Assembly: GCF_004208535.1 (NCBI RefSeq)
Contig: NZ_SGIS01000002.1
Coordinates: forward strand, 186,001-250,000
Direction of reading: 5' to 3'
DNA length: 64,000 bases
From: Sphingomonas populi
Lineage (GTDB): Bacteria > Pseudomonadota > Alphaproteobacteria > Sphingomonadales > Sphingomonadaceae
Part shown: positions 1-7,154 of the stretch, piece after piece
Layout: each line of letters begins with the position of its first letter
Position numbering within the stretch: position 1 is the stretch's first letter
Notes under the pieces: model-generated
The model's database searches: none
Told to the model about the DNA's origin: nothing
The model's input: only the letters and a program-made list of their open reading frames with translations
Program-made: the position numbers and the translations under genes

Positions 1-2
1 CG

Positions 3-518
3 GTGCTGCATTTGCTCAAGAAGCGCGAAGGCGCGCTCGGCCCGCTGCTCGCCGCGTTGACGGCGGTCGAGGCGCGGCTGACCGACTGCCATATCTGCGG
101 CAACGTCGATACCACCGATCCGTGCGGGGTCTGCGCCGATCCGCGCCGAGACGCGCGCGCTTTGTGCGTGGTGGAGGAAGTGGCAGACCTGTGGGCGCTC
201 GATCGTGCGCGGCTGTTCCCGGGGCGCTACCATGTCCTCGGCGGGCGGCTTTCGGCGCTGGAAGGTGTGCGCCCCGAGGATCTCGCCATTGATTCTCTGG
301 TGCGCCGCATCGAGGCGGGCGGCATCGACGAGGTCGTGCTGGCGATGAACGCGACGCTGGAGGGTCAGACGACCGCGCATTATATCGCCGAGCGGATCGA
401 GCGTTTCCCGGTGCGCGTCACGCAACTGGCGCACGGCCTGCCGGTCGGCGGTGAACTCGATTATCTCGACGAGGGTACATTGGCGCAGGCGCTTCGCGCG
501 CGGCGGCCGGTCGCATAG
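3..518 (+). CDS. recR: Recombination protein RecR, 3' part (cut by window edge)
   Basis: RecR works with RecF and RecO in recombinational repair, helping load RecA onto gapped DNA. The frame is open to the left edge, so about 25-30 N-terminal residues (helix-hairpin-helix) are missing. The apparent GTG at base 3 is an internal valine, not a start. Visible are a four-cysteine zinc finger (C29, C32, C41, C44 of the fragment, CHIC and CGVC pairs) and then the Toprim domain with its acidic VVEE and later GGRLS segments, ending at the usual RecR C-terminus. In many bacteria recR follows dnaX and ybaB, so those would be expected just outside the window. The identification is firm. Confidence 0.95.
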   Translation: MLHLLKKREGALGPLLAALTAVEARLTDCHICGNVDTTDPCGVCADPRRDARALCVVEEVADLWALDRARLFPGRYHVLGGRLSALEGVRPEDLAIDSLVRRIEAGGIDEVVLAMNATLEGQTTAHYIAERIERFPVRVTQLAHGLPVGGELDYLDEGTLAQALRARRPVA

Positions 519-561
519 TCGGAGGAAGCGGGGCGAGCCTTGCAGCCCGCCCCGAGATCAA

Positions 562-861
562 TCAGCAGCCGTTGCGACGGTTCTGCGCGGCGTCATGCTT
601 CTTGTCGAGGTGACGACCGAGCAGTGCGCCGCCGACACCGCCAGCGACCGTGCCGAGCACACCGCCGCCGAGCACGTTGCCCAGCACCGCGCCACCAGCG
701 CCGCCGGCGATCGCGCCGGTGGTGCCCGACGAGCGATGGCAATTCTGGTAATAGGTGCGGCTGTGATGGCGCTTGTAGCGGCGCGCATCGGCAGCCGACG
801 GCATCGCGATGCCCGAAGCGACCAGCGACAGCGCGCTCAGCGACATAAGGATCTTACGCAT
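562..861 (-). CDS. Glycine-zipper 2TM-type surface protein (17 kDa antigen-like)
   Basis: A 99-residue exported protein. The start is placed at the ATG giving MRKILMSL, preceded by GGGAG eight bases upstream; an in-frame upstream methionine has no such site. Residues 1-25 form a signal peptide with an alanine-rich end (SAADA). A basic, Tyr/His-rich stretch follows, then a glycine zipper of GAxxG repeats (GAIAGGAGGAVLG, GGVGGALLG) that normally packs as a short membrane hairpin, and a charged tail. The architecture matches the glycine-zipper 2TM family linked to cell-envelope integrity. I see no lipobox cysteine, so membrane anchoring would rest on the zipper. The exact role is unknown. Confidence 0.8.
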   Translation of the reverse strand: MRKILMSLSALSLVASGIAMPSAADARRYKRHHSRTYYQNCHRSSGTTGAIAGGAGGAVLGNVLGGGVLGTVAGGVGGALLGRHLDKKHDAAQNRRNGC

Positions 862-960
862 TCGACATTCTCCCATAAAACCTTGGTAACGGTTGCGAAA
901 CGTCCGCAGCCGACCAAGGTTTCATGAAGCATCTTAGATTAATCGAAGCTGGCGCTTCTG

Positions 961-2010
961 TTAATCGAAGCTCGCACCCCAGCGGCGCTTGGTGCGAGTC
1001 TTCCACAGCCCGCGGTGGTAAGCATCCGATGCCAGCAGCGGCATCACCGAGCCAGCTTCCGCGAACACCATCTGCTCGATGCCGGTGTTGACCTTGCCCC
1101 ACGATGCCGCTTCCTGCAGCGTCGAGGACGAGCAGGCGCCGTCCCGCACGTCCGCCACGGTGATCTGAACCGCGTATTTGTGGACCTGCACGTCGTCATG
1201 GCCGAGGATCTCGGCGCACACCACGGTATCCTGGATGAAGTTCTTCGGCACGCCGCCGCCGATCATCAGCAGGCCGGTGGTGCCGGCCTTGATCTTGATG
1301 TCGGTTAGTTCGCGGAAGTCGGCGATCGCGTCGAGCACCATGTAGGGCTTGCCCTCCTTGGCGCGGTCGACCTGGTGCTTGACCAGACCGAAGCCAGCCG
1401 ACGAATCGACGAACGCCGGGCAGAAGATCGGCACGTCATGCTCATAGGCGAGCTTGACCAGGCTGTTCTCCTTCTTGCCGTTCTCGACGAGATACTTGCC
1501 CATCTCGCGGATGAACTCGCGGCTCGAATACGGGCGCGGCTCAAGGCTGTTGGCGATCTCGAGGATCGTGTGGTCGCAATCCTGAAGCTGCTCTTCGTCG
1601 ATATACGTGTCGTAGATGCGGTCGATCAGCAGCGAGCGCAGCGTGTCGTCGTCCGGCACTTCGAGCGCCTGATAATGTTTGTGGCCGAGGCCCTCGAAGA
1701 AATCCATGTCGACGATCGACGCGCCGGTGGCGACCACGCCGTCGATCATGTTGTTGCGCAGCAACTCGGCATAGAGATCCATGCAGCCGCCCGCCGAGGT
1801 TGAGCCGGCGATGACGAGGAAGATCGAGCAATCGGGATCGGCGAGCATCTGGTTGTAGATGTCGGTCGCCCGGCCGAGATCGCGGCTGGTGAAGCTCATC
1901 TTCTTCATCGCATCGACGATCGGCCGCGCGTCGAATTTCGTGATGTCGATATGCTCGACAGTGGTCGAGAGCAGCTCGGCCTTGCGGTTGGTGTTGAGCG
2001 GTTCGGTCAT
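961..2010 (-). CDS. Deoxyhypusine-synthase-like polyamine enzyme (homospermidine-type)
   Basis: A 349-residue NAD-dependent enzyme of the deoxyhypusine synthase family. The active-site lysine is retained as K306 in SWGK, and the family signatures AGSTSAGG (residues 69-75), GATGASIVD-like and MIGGGVPKNF are intact. Bacteria lack eIF5A, so these homologues are known or suspected to move an aminobutyl group onto a diamine or guanidino-amine. The Anabaena homologue (SpeY) is required for homospermidine synthesis. The gene lies just downstream of the ornithine decarboxylase on the same strand, which fits putrescine supply followed by condensation. The start has GAGGA six bases upstream. Family is certain; substrate (putrescine or agmatine) is inferred. 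Confidence 0.85.
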   Translation of the reverse strand: MTEPLNTNRKAELLSTTVEHIDITKFDARPIVDAMKKMSFTSRDLGRATDIYNQMLADPDCSIFLVIAGSTSAGGCMDLYAELLRNNMIDGVVATGASIVDMDFFEGLGHKHYQALEVPDDDTLRSLLIDRIYDTYIDEEQLQDCDHTILEIANSLEPRPYSSREFIREMGKYLVENGKKENSLVKLAYEHDVPIFCPAFVDSSAGFGLVKHQVDRAKEGKPYMVLDAIADFRELTDIKIKAGTTGLLMIGGGVPKNFIQDTVVCAEILGHDDVQVHKYAVQITVADVRDGACSSSTLQEAASWGKVNTGIEQMVFAEAGSVMPLLASDAYHRGLWKTRTKRRWGASFD

Positions 2011-2030
2011 GTCAGATCCTCAGCAAACTA

Positions 2031-2112
2031 CGTCACCCAGCGTAAGCTGGGGTCTCGATGGGGCTGGCGTATCGCTCAGCCGTACGAGACCCCAGCTTGC
2101 GCTGGGGTGACG
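2031..2112. repeat. Long inverted repeat between the two polyamine genes
   Basis: A near-perfect palindrome with arms at 2031-2057 and 2085-2112 and a 27-base loop. The arms differ by one inserted C and one C/T substitution. The outer end CGTCACCC(C) is shared with the small hairpin at 60695-60723, so this looks like a dispersed intergenic palindrome of sphingomonads. It is not a classical terminator because no T run follows. As RNA it could form a 27-bp stem between the decarboxylase and the synthase-like coding regions, affecting relative expression or message stability. Confidence 0.85.
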
Positions 2113-2132
2113 GACAATGTGGTGGTCGGGTG

Positions 2133-3353
2133 TTACAGCTTGACGACGTTCGAAGCGACCTGTGCGGGCGCCTCATCGTACAAAGACACCATCGGCTCGT
2201 CGCCGACGATCACCGTCTCGTCCGATCCGAACCCGTTGAACGCGGTCCGCATCGCCGATCCGTAGGCGCCGAGCATGCCGATCTCGAAATAATCGCCGGC
2301 CTTGGTGTCGGCGGGAAGGTAGAACGGCCCCGCCATATAATCCATGTCGTCGCAGGTCGGGCCGTAGAAGCTGAACGGCATCAGCTTGGCATGGCTGTCC
2401 GGCTCGCGAAGCAGCTCGACCGGGAAACGCCAGTCGATATGCGCCGCGTCGAACAGCGCGCCATAGGCGCCGTCATTGATGAACAGTTCGTCACCACGGC
2501 GCTTTTCCACGCGCACCAGGATCGAGCTGTATTCCGCGCACAAGGCCCGGCCCGGCTCGGCCCACAATTCGGCCGAATAGCTGACCGGCAGCGATTCGAA
2601 CGCACGGTGGATCGTCTCGAAATAATGTTCGAGCGGGGGCGGCTCCATGCCCGGATACGACGAGGGGAACCCGCCGCCGACATCGATCACGTCAACCGTG
2701 ACCGCCGCGTCGACGATCGCCGCACGAACACGCTCCATCGCGTTCGAATAGGCTTCCGGGGTCATCGCCTGCGAACCGACGTGGAAGCAGATGCCCAGCG
2801 CATCCGCCACCTGGCGGGTGCGGAACAGCAGTTCCTTGGTTTCGCCGGGCGCCGCGCCGAATTTCGAGGCGAGGCTGAGCTTCGAATGTTCGGACGACAC
2901 ACGCAACCGGACGCAGAGCGTCAGGTCTTCCGCTGCGCGGGTCGCACGGACGATCTTGTCCAGTTCCTCGATCGAATCGAGCGAGAACGTGCGTACGCCA
3001 AAGGTGAAATACGCCTCGTGGATCGCTTCCTCGGCCTTGACCGGGTGCATGAAGCACAGGGTCGCTTCCGGGAGCGTGCGCGCGACGAGCCGAACCTCGG
3101 CGATCGAGGCTACGTCGTAATGCGTGATGCCGCTATCCCACAGAATCTGCAGGAGTTCGGGCGAAGGGTTCGCCTTCACGGCATACATCGAGCGACCCGG
3201 AAACTTCTCAATGAAGAAGCGGGCGGCACGCGATGCGGCGTGCGGACGAACGAGCGTGACCGGTTGGACCGGCCCGTGCTTAGCGATATCGACTCCGGTG
3301 ACGGTGGTCGAAATGGTGGTCGCTAACCCCAGCGCGCGATGATGCTTGTGCAA
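2133..3353 (-). CDS. Ornithine/lysine-type decarboxylase, PLP fold type III
   Basis: A 406-residue pyridoxal-phosphate decarboxylase that makes putrescine (or a related diamine). Seen: the PLP lysine K60 in YAVKANP, the H191 HVGSQ segment, the glycine loop GGGFP near 226-230, EPGR at 266-269, and the catalytic cysteine C334 in GPTCDDMD, which points to ornithine rather than diaminopimelate as substrate. The start is TTG (M-H-K-H-H), chosen because GGAGG lies nine bases upstream; no suitable in-frame ATG exists before the PLP lysine. The start is preceded by a structured leader that can pair with this ribosome binding site. The next gene downstream is the deoxyhypusine-synthase-like enzyme, so the pair makes a polyamine unit. 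Confidence 0.93.
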   Translation of the reverse strand: MHKHHRALGLATTISTTVTGVDIAKHGPVQPVTLVRPHAASRAARFFIEKFPGRSMYAVKANPSPELLQILWDSGITHYDVASIAEVRLVARTLPEATLCFMHPVKAEEAIHEAYFTFGVRTFSLDSIEELDKIVRATRAAEDLTLCVRLRVSSEHSKLSLASKFGAAPGETKELLFRTRQVADALGICFHVGSQAMTPEAYSNAMERVRAAIVDAAVTVDVIDVGGGFPSSYPGMEPPPLEHYFETIHRAFESLPVSYSAELWAEPGRALCAEYSSILVRVEKRRGDELFINDGAYGALFDAAHIDWRFPVELLREPDSHAKLMPFSFYGPTCDDMDYMAGPFYLPADTKAGDYFEIGMLGAYGSAMRTAFNGFGSDETVIVGDEPMVSLYDEAPAQVASNVVKL

Positions 3354-3354
3354 T

Positions 3355-3440
3355 TCAAGGGACCTCCAATGTCGTGAGACAAGACGAAAAAAGCTGCCTT
3401 GCGGTTGGAAGTCCCATGGGGCAGCGGAAGCGCGAGATAG
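3355..3440 (-). promoter_or_regulatory. Structured leader of the ornithine decarboxylase gene (speF-element candidate)
   Basis: On the minus strand a stem GCTGCC/GGCAGC (3420-3425 with 3393-3398) is followed at once by six T (3392-3387), like a terminator with a 21-base loop. Inside that loop GGGACTTCCAA (3415-3405) is complementary over 11 positions (one G-U) to TTGGAGGTCCC (3369-3359), which contains the Shine-Dalgarno of the decarboxylase. The region can therefore terminate, or mask translation, in alternative folds. Alphaproteobacterial decarboxylase genes are known to carry the speF element, which makes it a likely member. A 20-codon reading frame (3417-3355) ends one base before the TTG start but has no clear ribosome site. 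Confidence 0.6.
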
Positions 3441-3489
3441 GGTCGGCGTTTTCCTATGTAAAGCGGTTTTAGACGCTCGGAGATAATAT

Positions 3490-4458
3490 GTGACGATTTT
3501 ACGACAGCCGACCCGGGCGGGGGTGCGTGATGCCGCTGCGAAAGTGGCCTCGGTGGTCCCGCCTACACCGCTGTTCGTGGCGGAGATTCAAGGCGTTGCG
3601 GTCGCCTTTAAAGCCGAATCGTTGCAGCCGATGGGCGCGTTCAAGCTGCGCGGCGCATGGCACCGGCTCACCGCGATCGACGCCGAATCGCGCTCGCGCG
3701 GTGTCGTCGCGTTCTCGTCGGGCAACCATGCGCAGGGGGTGGCGTGGGCGGCGAAGCGGCTCGGCATGCCGGCGCTGATCGTGATGCCCGCCGATGCGCC
3801 GCGCTCGAAACGCGACGGCACGCTCGCCTTGGGCGCCGAGATCGTCTCCTACGACCGCGCGACCGAAAGCCGCGAGACGATCGCCGCCCGACTCGCCGAG
3901 GCGCGCGGTGCGGTGCTGGTGCCGAGCTTCGACGATCCGTGGATCATCGAGGGGCAGGGCAGCGCGGGCATCGAAGCCGCGCAGCAGATGGCGGAGCGCG
4001 GGCTCGGCCCGGTCACGCACGCGCTGGTGCCGTGCGGCGGCGGCGGGTTGGCGGCGGGCGTTACGCTGGCGCTGCCCGACGCGAAGATCACCGTCGTCGA
4101 ACCGGAAGGCTGGGACGACATGCGCCGCAGCCTGGAGGCAGGCTGGATCGAGGCGGTGGGCGAGGGCGCGCCACCGACCGCATGCGACGCGCTCCAGACG
4201 ACACGCGTGTCGCCGCTGACCTTCGACGTGCTCTCGCGGCGCGGCGTGGAAGGTGTGGCGGTCAGCGAAGCGGAAATCCGCACCGCGCAACGCTGGGCGG
4301 CGGAACGGCTGCGGCTGGTGGTCGAACCGGGCGGCGCGGTCGGGCTGGCGGCGCTGCTGAGTGGCAAGGTGCGCGCGCAGGTGGGGATGCTGGTGGTGCT
4401 GTCGGGCGGCAACGTAGATTTGGCGGCGTATGGGCGGGTGTTGGCCGGGAGCGAATAG
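3490..4458 (+). CDS. Threonine/serine dehydratase-like PLP enzyme (fold type II)
   Basis: A 322-residue beta-family PLP enzyme of the threonine deaminase / serine racemase group. The PLP lysine is K52 in GAFKLRGA. The substrate loop SSGNHAQG (76-83) and the phosphate-binding loop CGGGGLAAG are intact, and the C-terminus has LSGGNVDL. There is no ACT regulatory domain, so it is of the short, catabolic or racemase-like form. It would cytosolically deaminate a hydroxy-amino acid to a 2-oxoacid and ammonia. The start is a GTG lying after an AT-rich stretch shared with the divergent decarboxylase leader. Choice among threonine dehydratase, serine dehydratase and a hydroxyaspartate dehydratase cannot be made from sequence alone. 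Confidence 0.85.
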   Translation: MTILRQPTRAGVRDAAAKVASVVPPTPLFVAEIQGVAVAFKAESLQPMGAFKLRGAWHRLTAIDAESRSRGVVAFSSGNHAQGVAWAAKRLGMPALIVMPADAPRSKRDGTLALGAEIVSYDRATESRETIAARLAEARGAVLVPSFDDPWIIEGQGSAGIEAAQQMAERGLGPVTHALVPCGGGGLAAGVTLALPDAKITVVEPEGWDDMRRSLEAGWIEAVGEGAPPTACDALQTTRVSPLTFDVLSRRGVEGVAVSEAEIRTAQRWAAERLRLVVEPGGAVGLAALLSGKVRAQVGMLVVLSGGNVDLAAYGRVLAGSE

Positions 4459-4524
4459 CGCCGCCCTATTGATATTATAACTAAACGGGTCTAATTATGG
4501 ACTTGCATTCAACAGGGGTGGAGA

Positions 4525-4887
4525 ATGCGAAAGATCGAGTGGATCGGGAGTAGCCTGAAAGATTTGATCGAGATGCCGGAAGCGGTTCGCGCGGAGTTCG
4601 GTCATGGCCTCTATCTCGCGCAAACCGGGCAAAGGCATCTGCACGCCAAACCCTATGGCGATAGCATAGAATTGATCGAGCGATCCGACGGCGACACCTA
4701 TCGCTGTATTTACAACATCAAGATCGATGACGATATTTACGTGCTTCATGCGTTTCAGAAGAAATCAACAAGCGGCATCGCTGTTCCACGACACGACAAG
4801 GACACGATCGAAGCGCGGCTCAAGGCAGCGAAGCATCTCGCAGCCGAGAAGCGGAAGACCGCCCAAAACACTACGAAAGGAAAGTGA
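4525..4887 (+). CDS. HigB/Gp49-family type II toxin
   Basis: A 120-residue protein of the RelE-superfamily Gp49-like group, whose members are usually ribosome-dependent mRNA endonucleases. The typical pattern is present: an N-terminal strand IEWIGSSL, a helix ending GHGLYLAQTG, the LIERSDGDTYRCIYNI core, and the VLHAFQKKST strand with conserved basic residues before a lysine-rich tail. The start ATG follows GGGGTGGAGA directly. The stop overlaps the ribosome site of the next gene, a helix-turn-helix antitoxin starting two bases later, so the pair forms a toxin-first operon as HigBA does. The AT-rich 60 bases upstream (4459-4524) probably hold its promoter and operator. Confidence 0.88.
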   Translation: MRKIEWIGSSLKDLIEMPEAVRAEFGHGLYLAQTGQRHLHAKPYGDSIELIERSDGDTYRCIYNIKIDDDIYVLHAFQKKSTSGIAVPRHDKDTIEARLKAAKHLAAEKRKTAQNTTKGK

Positions 4888-4888
4888 C

Positions 4889-5209
4889 GTGACCGTCGAA
4901 CATGTGGCGTCCAGCGGCAACGTCTTCGCGGATTTGGGGCTATCGAATCCCGAGGAGCGGCTGGTGAAATCCAGGCTGGCGGCCGCGTTGCAGCGGAGCA
5001 TCGCGGAGATGGCGCTGACCCAGACGGCTGCCGCCGCCCTTACTGGTATCCCGCAACCCAAGCTCTCGAAAATCCTTCGCGGGCGGTTCGAGGGGATCAG
5101 CGAGACCTATATTGCCGAAGGGCTTCGCAAGCTCGGCCATGATGTGGAAATACACATCATGCCGCGACATGAGGGCGTCGGAGCGACGCGCGTGCTGGAA
5201 GCGGTATGA
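4889..5209 (+). CDS. HigA-like helix-turn-helix antitoxin
   Basis: A 106-residue XRE-type protein that should neutralise the upstream toxin and repress the shared promoter. I place the start at the GTG giving M-T-V-E-H-V, because it follows AAGGAAAG by four bases and lies two bases after the toxin stop. The helix-turn-helix lies around residues 42-65 (LTQTAAAALTGIPQPKLSKI), followed by a FEGISETYIAEGLRKLGHDVEI segment typical of antitoxins paired with Gp49 toxins. The longer open frame extending into the toxin gene is not used. Confidence 0.87.
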   Translation: MTVEHVASSGNVFADLGLSNPEERLVKSRLAAALQRSIAEMALTQTAAAALTGIPQPKLSKILRGRFEGISETYIAEGLRKLGHDVEIHIMPRHEGVGATRVLEAV

Positions 5210-5216
5210 TGTGAGA

Positions 5217-5338
5217 ACGGCATGGGCGAAGCCCATGCCGTCGGTCGGCGCTGGCGCGCCGCCGGCCGGCTCGACATCGCGGACGCGGATTAGCTTCGCT
5301 AATCCGCTGCTCCGAACTCACCTGATAGGTGAGTTCGG
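5217..5338. repeat. Three consecutive perfect triloop hairpins
   Basis: Three inverted repeats lie between convergent genes. ACGGCATGGGC-GAA-GCCCATGCCGT is at 5217-5241. GCGGATTAGC-TTC-GCTAATCCGC is at 5285-5307. CCGAACTCACCT-GAT-AGGTGAGTTCGG is at 5312-5338. Each has a perfect 10-12 bp stem and a three-base loop. The first two are centred on GCGAAGC (or its complement), a sequence known to make an unusually stable DNA mini-hairpin. The third overlaps the last codons of the hydrolase gene. None has a T run, so classical termination is doubtful. They may act as bidirectional transcript ends, replication-fork structures or dispersed repeats. Confidence 0.85.
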
Positions 5339-5974
5339 GTCGAGCCGCATATCGAGATACTTGTCCACGCTGCCCATCAACTCCGGCATCTCATGCTCGA
5401 AGAAGTGGTTCGCCTTCGGGATCGTGTCGTGGTGGATGGTGATGTGCTTCTGCGTGCGGAGCTTGTCGACCAGCTTCTGGGTCGCGGCGGGTGGGGAGAC
5501 CTCGTCGTTCTCGCCCTGGATGATGATGCCGCTCGCCGGGCAGGGTGCCAGGAAGGTGAAGTCATACATGTTCGCCGGCGGCGCCACCGAGATGAAGCCG
5601 CGAATCTCCGGGCGGCGCATCAGCAACTGCATGCCGATCCACGCGCCGAAGCTGAACCCGGCGATCCATGTCGTCGACGCTTCCGGGTGGAAGCTCTGCA
5701 CCCAGTCGAGCGCGCTCGCCGCGTCGGAAAGCTCGCCGACGCCGTTGTCGAACGTGCCCTGGCTCTTGCCGACGCCACGAAAGTTGAACCGAAGCGTCGC
5801 GAAGCCGCGCCGCTGGAAGGTCTTGTAGAGTTCCTGCACGATGCGGTTGTTCATCGTGCCGCCCGCGGTCGGGTGCGGGTGGAGGATCATCGCGACCGGC
5901 GCGCGCGGGCGCGGAGCGGGGGAGAAGCGGCCTTCGAGACGGCCGTCGGGGCCGGGGAAAATGACTTCTGGCAT
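5318..5974 (-). CDS. Alpha/beta hydrolase (COG2945-like)
   Basis: A 218-residue cytosolic serine hydrolase. The start is taken at MPEVIFPGPDG; the open frame extends 27 codons further but runs into the divergent promoter. It shows the HPHP oxyanion segment (32-35), the nucleophile S108 in GFSFG, an acidic residue in the GENDEVSP turn and a late histidine in KANHFFEHEM, so the triad is complete. Family members are small esterases of unknown substrate. In alphaproteobacteria such a gene is often found beside suf/isc cysteine desulfurases, and here it is divergent from a desulfurase pair only about 100 bases away. Its 3' end lies inside the hairpin cluster. Confidence 0.85.
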   Translation of the reverse strand: MPEVIFPGPDGRLEGRFSPAPRPRAPVAMILHPHPTAGGTMNNRIVQELYKTFQRRGFATLRFNFRGVGKSQGTFDNGVGELSDAASALDWVQSFHPEASTTWIAGFSFGAWIGMQLLMRRPEIRGFISVAPPANMYDFTFLAPCPASGIIIQGENDEVSPPAATQKLVDKLRTQKHITIHHDTIPKANHFFEHEMPELMGSVDKYLDMRLDPNSPIR

Positions 5975-6077
5975 CGAACCTGCTGACAAAAAATGGGGGC
6001 GCGTGCGGACACGCGGAAGTTGCGCGCTATATAGGCATGACGCGCCGAGGCGCAATCATTGTGAACCGGAGCCCGAT

Positions 6078-7154
6078 TTGGCCGACCGCCTCTATCTCGA
6101 TCACGCCGCGACGACGCCGACGCTGGACGTTGCGCGCGCGGCGGTGGCGGAGGGCATGACGCGCTGGGCCAACCCCTCTTCGCCGCATGCCGAGGGCCGG
6201 GCCGCGCGCGCCGCGCTGGAGCGGGCGCGGGGCGAGATCGCCGCCGCTTATGGCTGGCGAGGCGAGACGCTGCTGACCAGCGGCGCGAGCGAATCGCTGG
6301 CGATCGCGCTTGGCCGATCGGTGGTGGAGCGCCGCGTGTTGCTGGCGACAGAGCATGATGCCGCGATCCGCGCCGCGCCCGACGCGGTCATGCTCGCGGT
6401 CGATGCCACGGGATGGCCGTTGAGTGCAGGGCTCGACGCGGCACTGGCGGCGCCGGGCCGCGCGATCGTCGCGGTGCAATGGGCGAACAGCGAGACCGGC
6501 GTCCGGCAGCCCTTGCGTGCGCTGGCCGAGCCGATCCATGCGGCGGGTGCGCTGTTGCTGGTCGATGCGGCGCAGATGCCCGCAGGCGCGCAGCACGATC
6601 TCGCCGACCTTGCCGATTTCGTCGTCGTCTCCGGGCACAAGCGCGGTGGGCCGCCGGGGATCGGTGCGCTGCTCGTCCGCGATCTCGCCACGCTGACGCC
6701 GGTCGGCGGGCAGGAGCGCGGGTATCGCGCCGGCACGGAGAACCTGCCGGGCGCGCTCGGCTTTGCCGCTGCGCTCGCCGTGCCGGAGGATATCGCGCGC
6801 TATGCGGCGCTTCGCGAAAAGCTCGACGATGCGATCGCGCGATCGGGCGGCGAGGCGGTCGCGGCGGGCGTAACCCGCCATCCCGCAATCGGCGCCTACC
6901 GGATGCGCGGCCTCGCGGCGGCGACGCAATTGGTGCGCTTCGACATGGCCGGCATCGCGGTGTCGGCGGGCAGCGCCTGTTCGTCGGGGAGCATGAAGCC
7001 GAGCCACGTCCTCACCGCGATGGGCTGGAGCGCGGAGGCGACGCGCGAGGTGATCCGCGTCAGCTTCGGCCGCGCCACCACCGAAGCGGATATCGACCGC
7101 TTCGTCGCCGCGTGGCGCAGCATCGCCCGCAGCGTACAGGCGTTCGCGGCATGA
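6078..7154 (+). CDS. Cysteine desulfurase, first of two (NifS/IscS type)
   Basis: A 358-residue PLP enzyme that takes sulfur from cysteine for iron-sulfur or thionucleoside synthesis. I choose the TTG at 6078 because CCGGAG precedes it and it gives the normal N-terminus (M)ADRLYLDHAATTP; upstream codons in this frame fall over the hydrolase gene. The PLP lysine is K188 in SGHKRGG and the persulfide cysteine C301 lies in SAGSACSSG. H92 of ATEH is also present. The stop overlaps the start of a second desulfurase (ATGA), so the two are translationally coupled. Sequence divergence between the neighbours suggests different partners rather than recent duplication. Confidence 0.92.
   Translation: MADRLYLDHAATTPTLDVARAAVAEGMTRWANPSSPHAEGRAARAALERARGEIAAAYGWRGETLLTSGASESLAIALGRSVVERRVLLATEHDAAIRAAPDAVMLAVDATGWPLSAGLDAALAAPGRAIVAVQWANSETGVRQPLRALAEPIHAAGALLLVDAAQMPAGAQHDLADLADFVVVSGHKRGGPPGIGALLVRDLATLTPVGGQERGYRAGTENLPGALGFAAALAVPEDIARYAALREKLDDAIARSGGEAVAAGVTRHPAIGAYRMRGLAAATQLVRFDMAGIAVSAGSACSSGSMKPSHVLTAMGWSAEATREVIRVSFGRATTEADIDRFVAAWRSIARSVQAFAA

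Noticed and set aside
3-5. GTG at the left edge as a start codon for recR
   Set aside because: The residue corresponds to an internal valine before LHLLKKR in RecR, so the gene simply continues beyond the window.
2058-3326. Long plus-strand open frame of 422 codons opposite the ornithine decarboxylase
   Set aside because: Arg/Asp-rich shadow of a GC-rich gene; no family features, while the minus strand encodes an intact enzyme.
5841-6077. Upstream extension of the first cysteine desulfurase frame
   Set aside because: It overlaps the alpha/beta hydrolase gene on the other strand, and the family N-terminus begins at the TTG at 6078.
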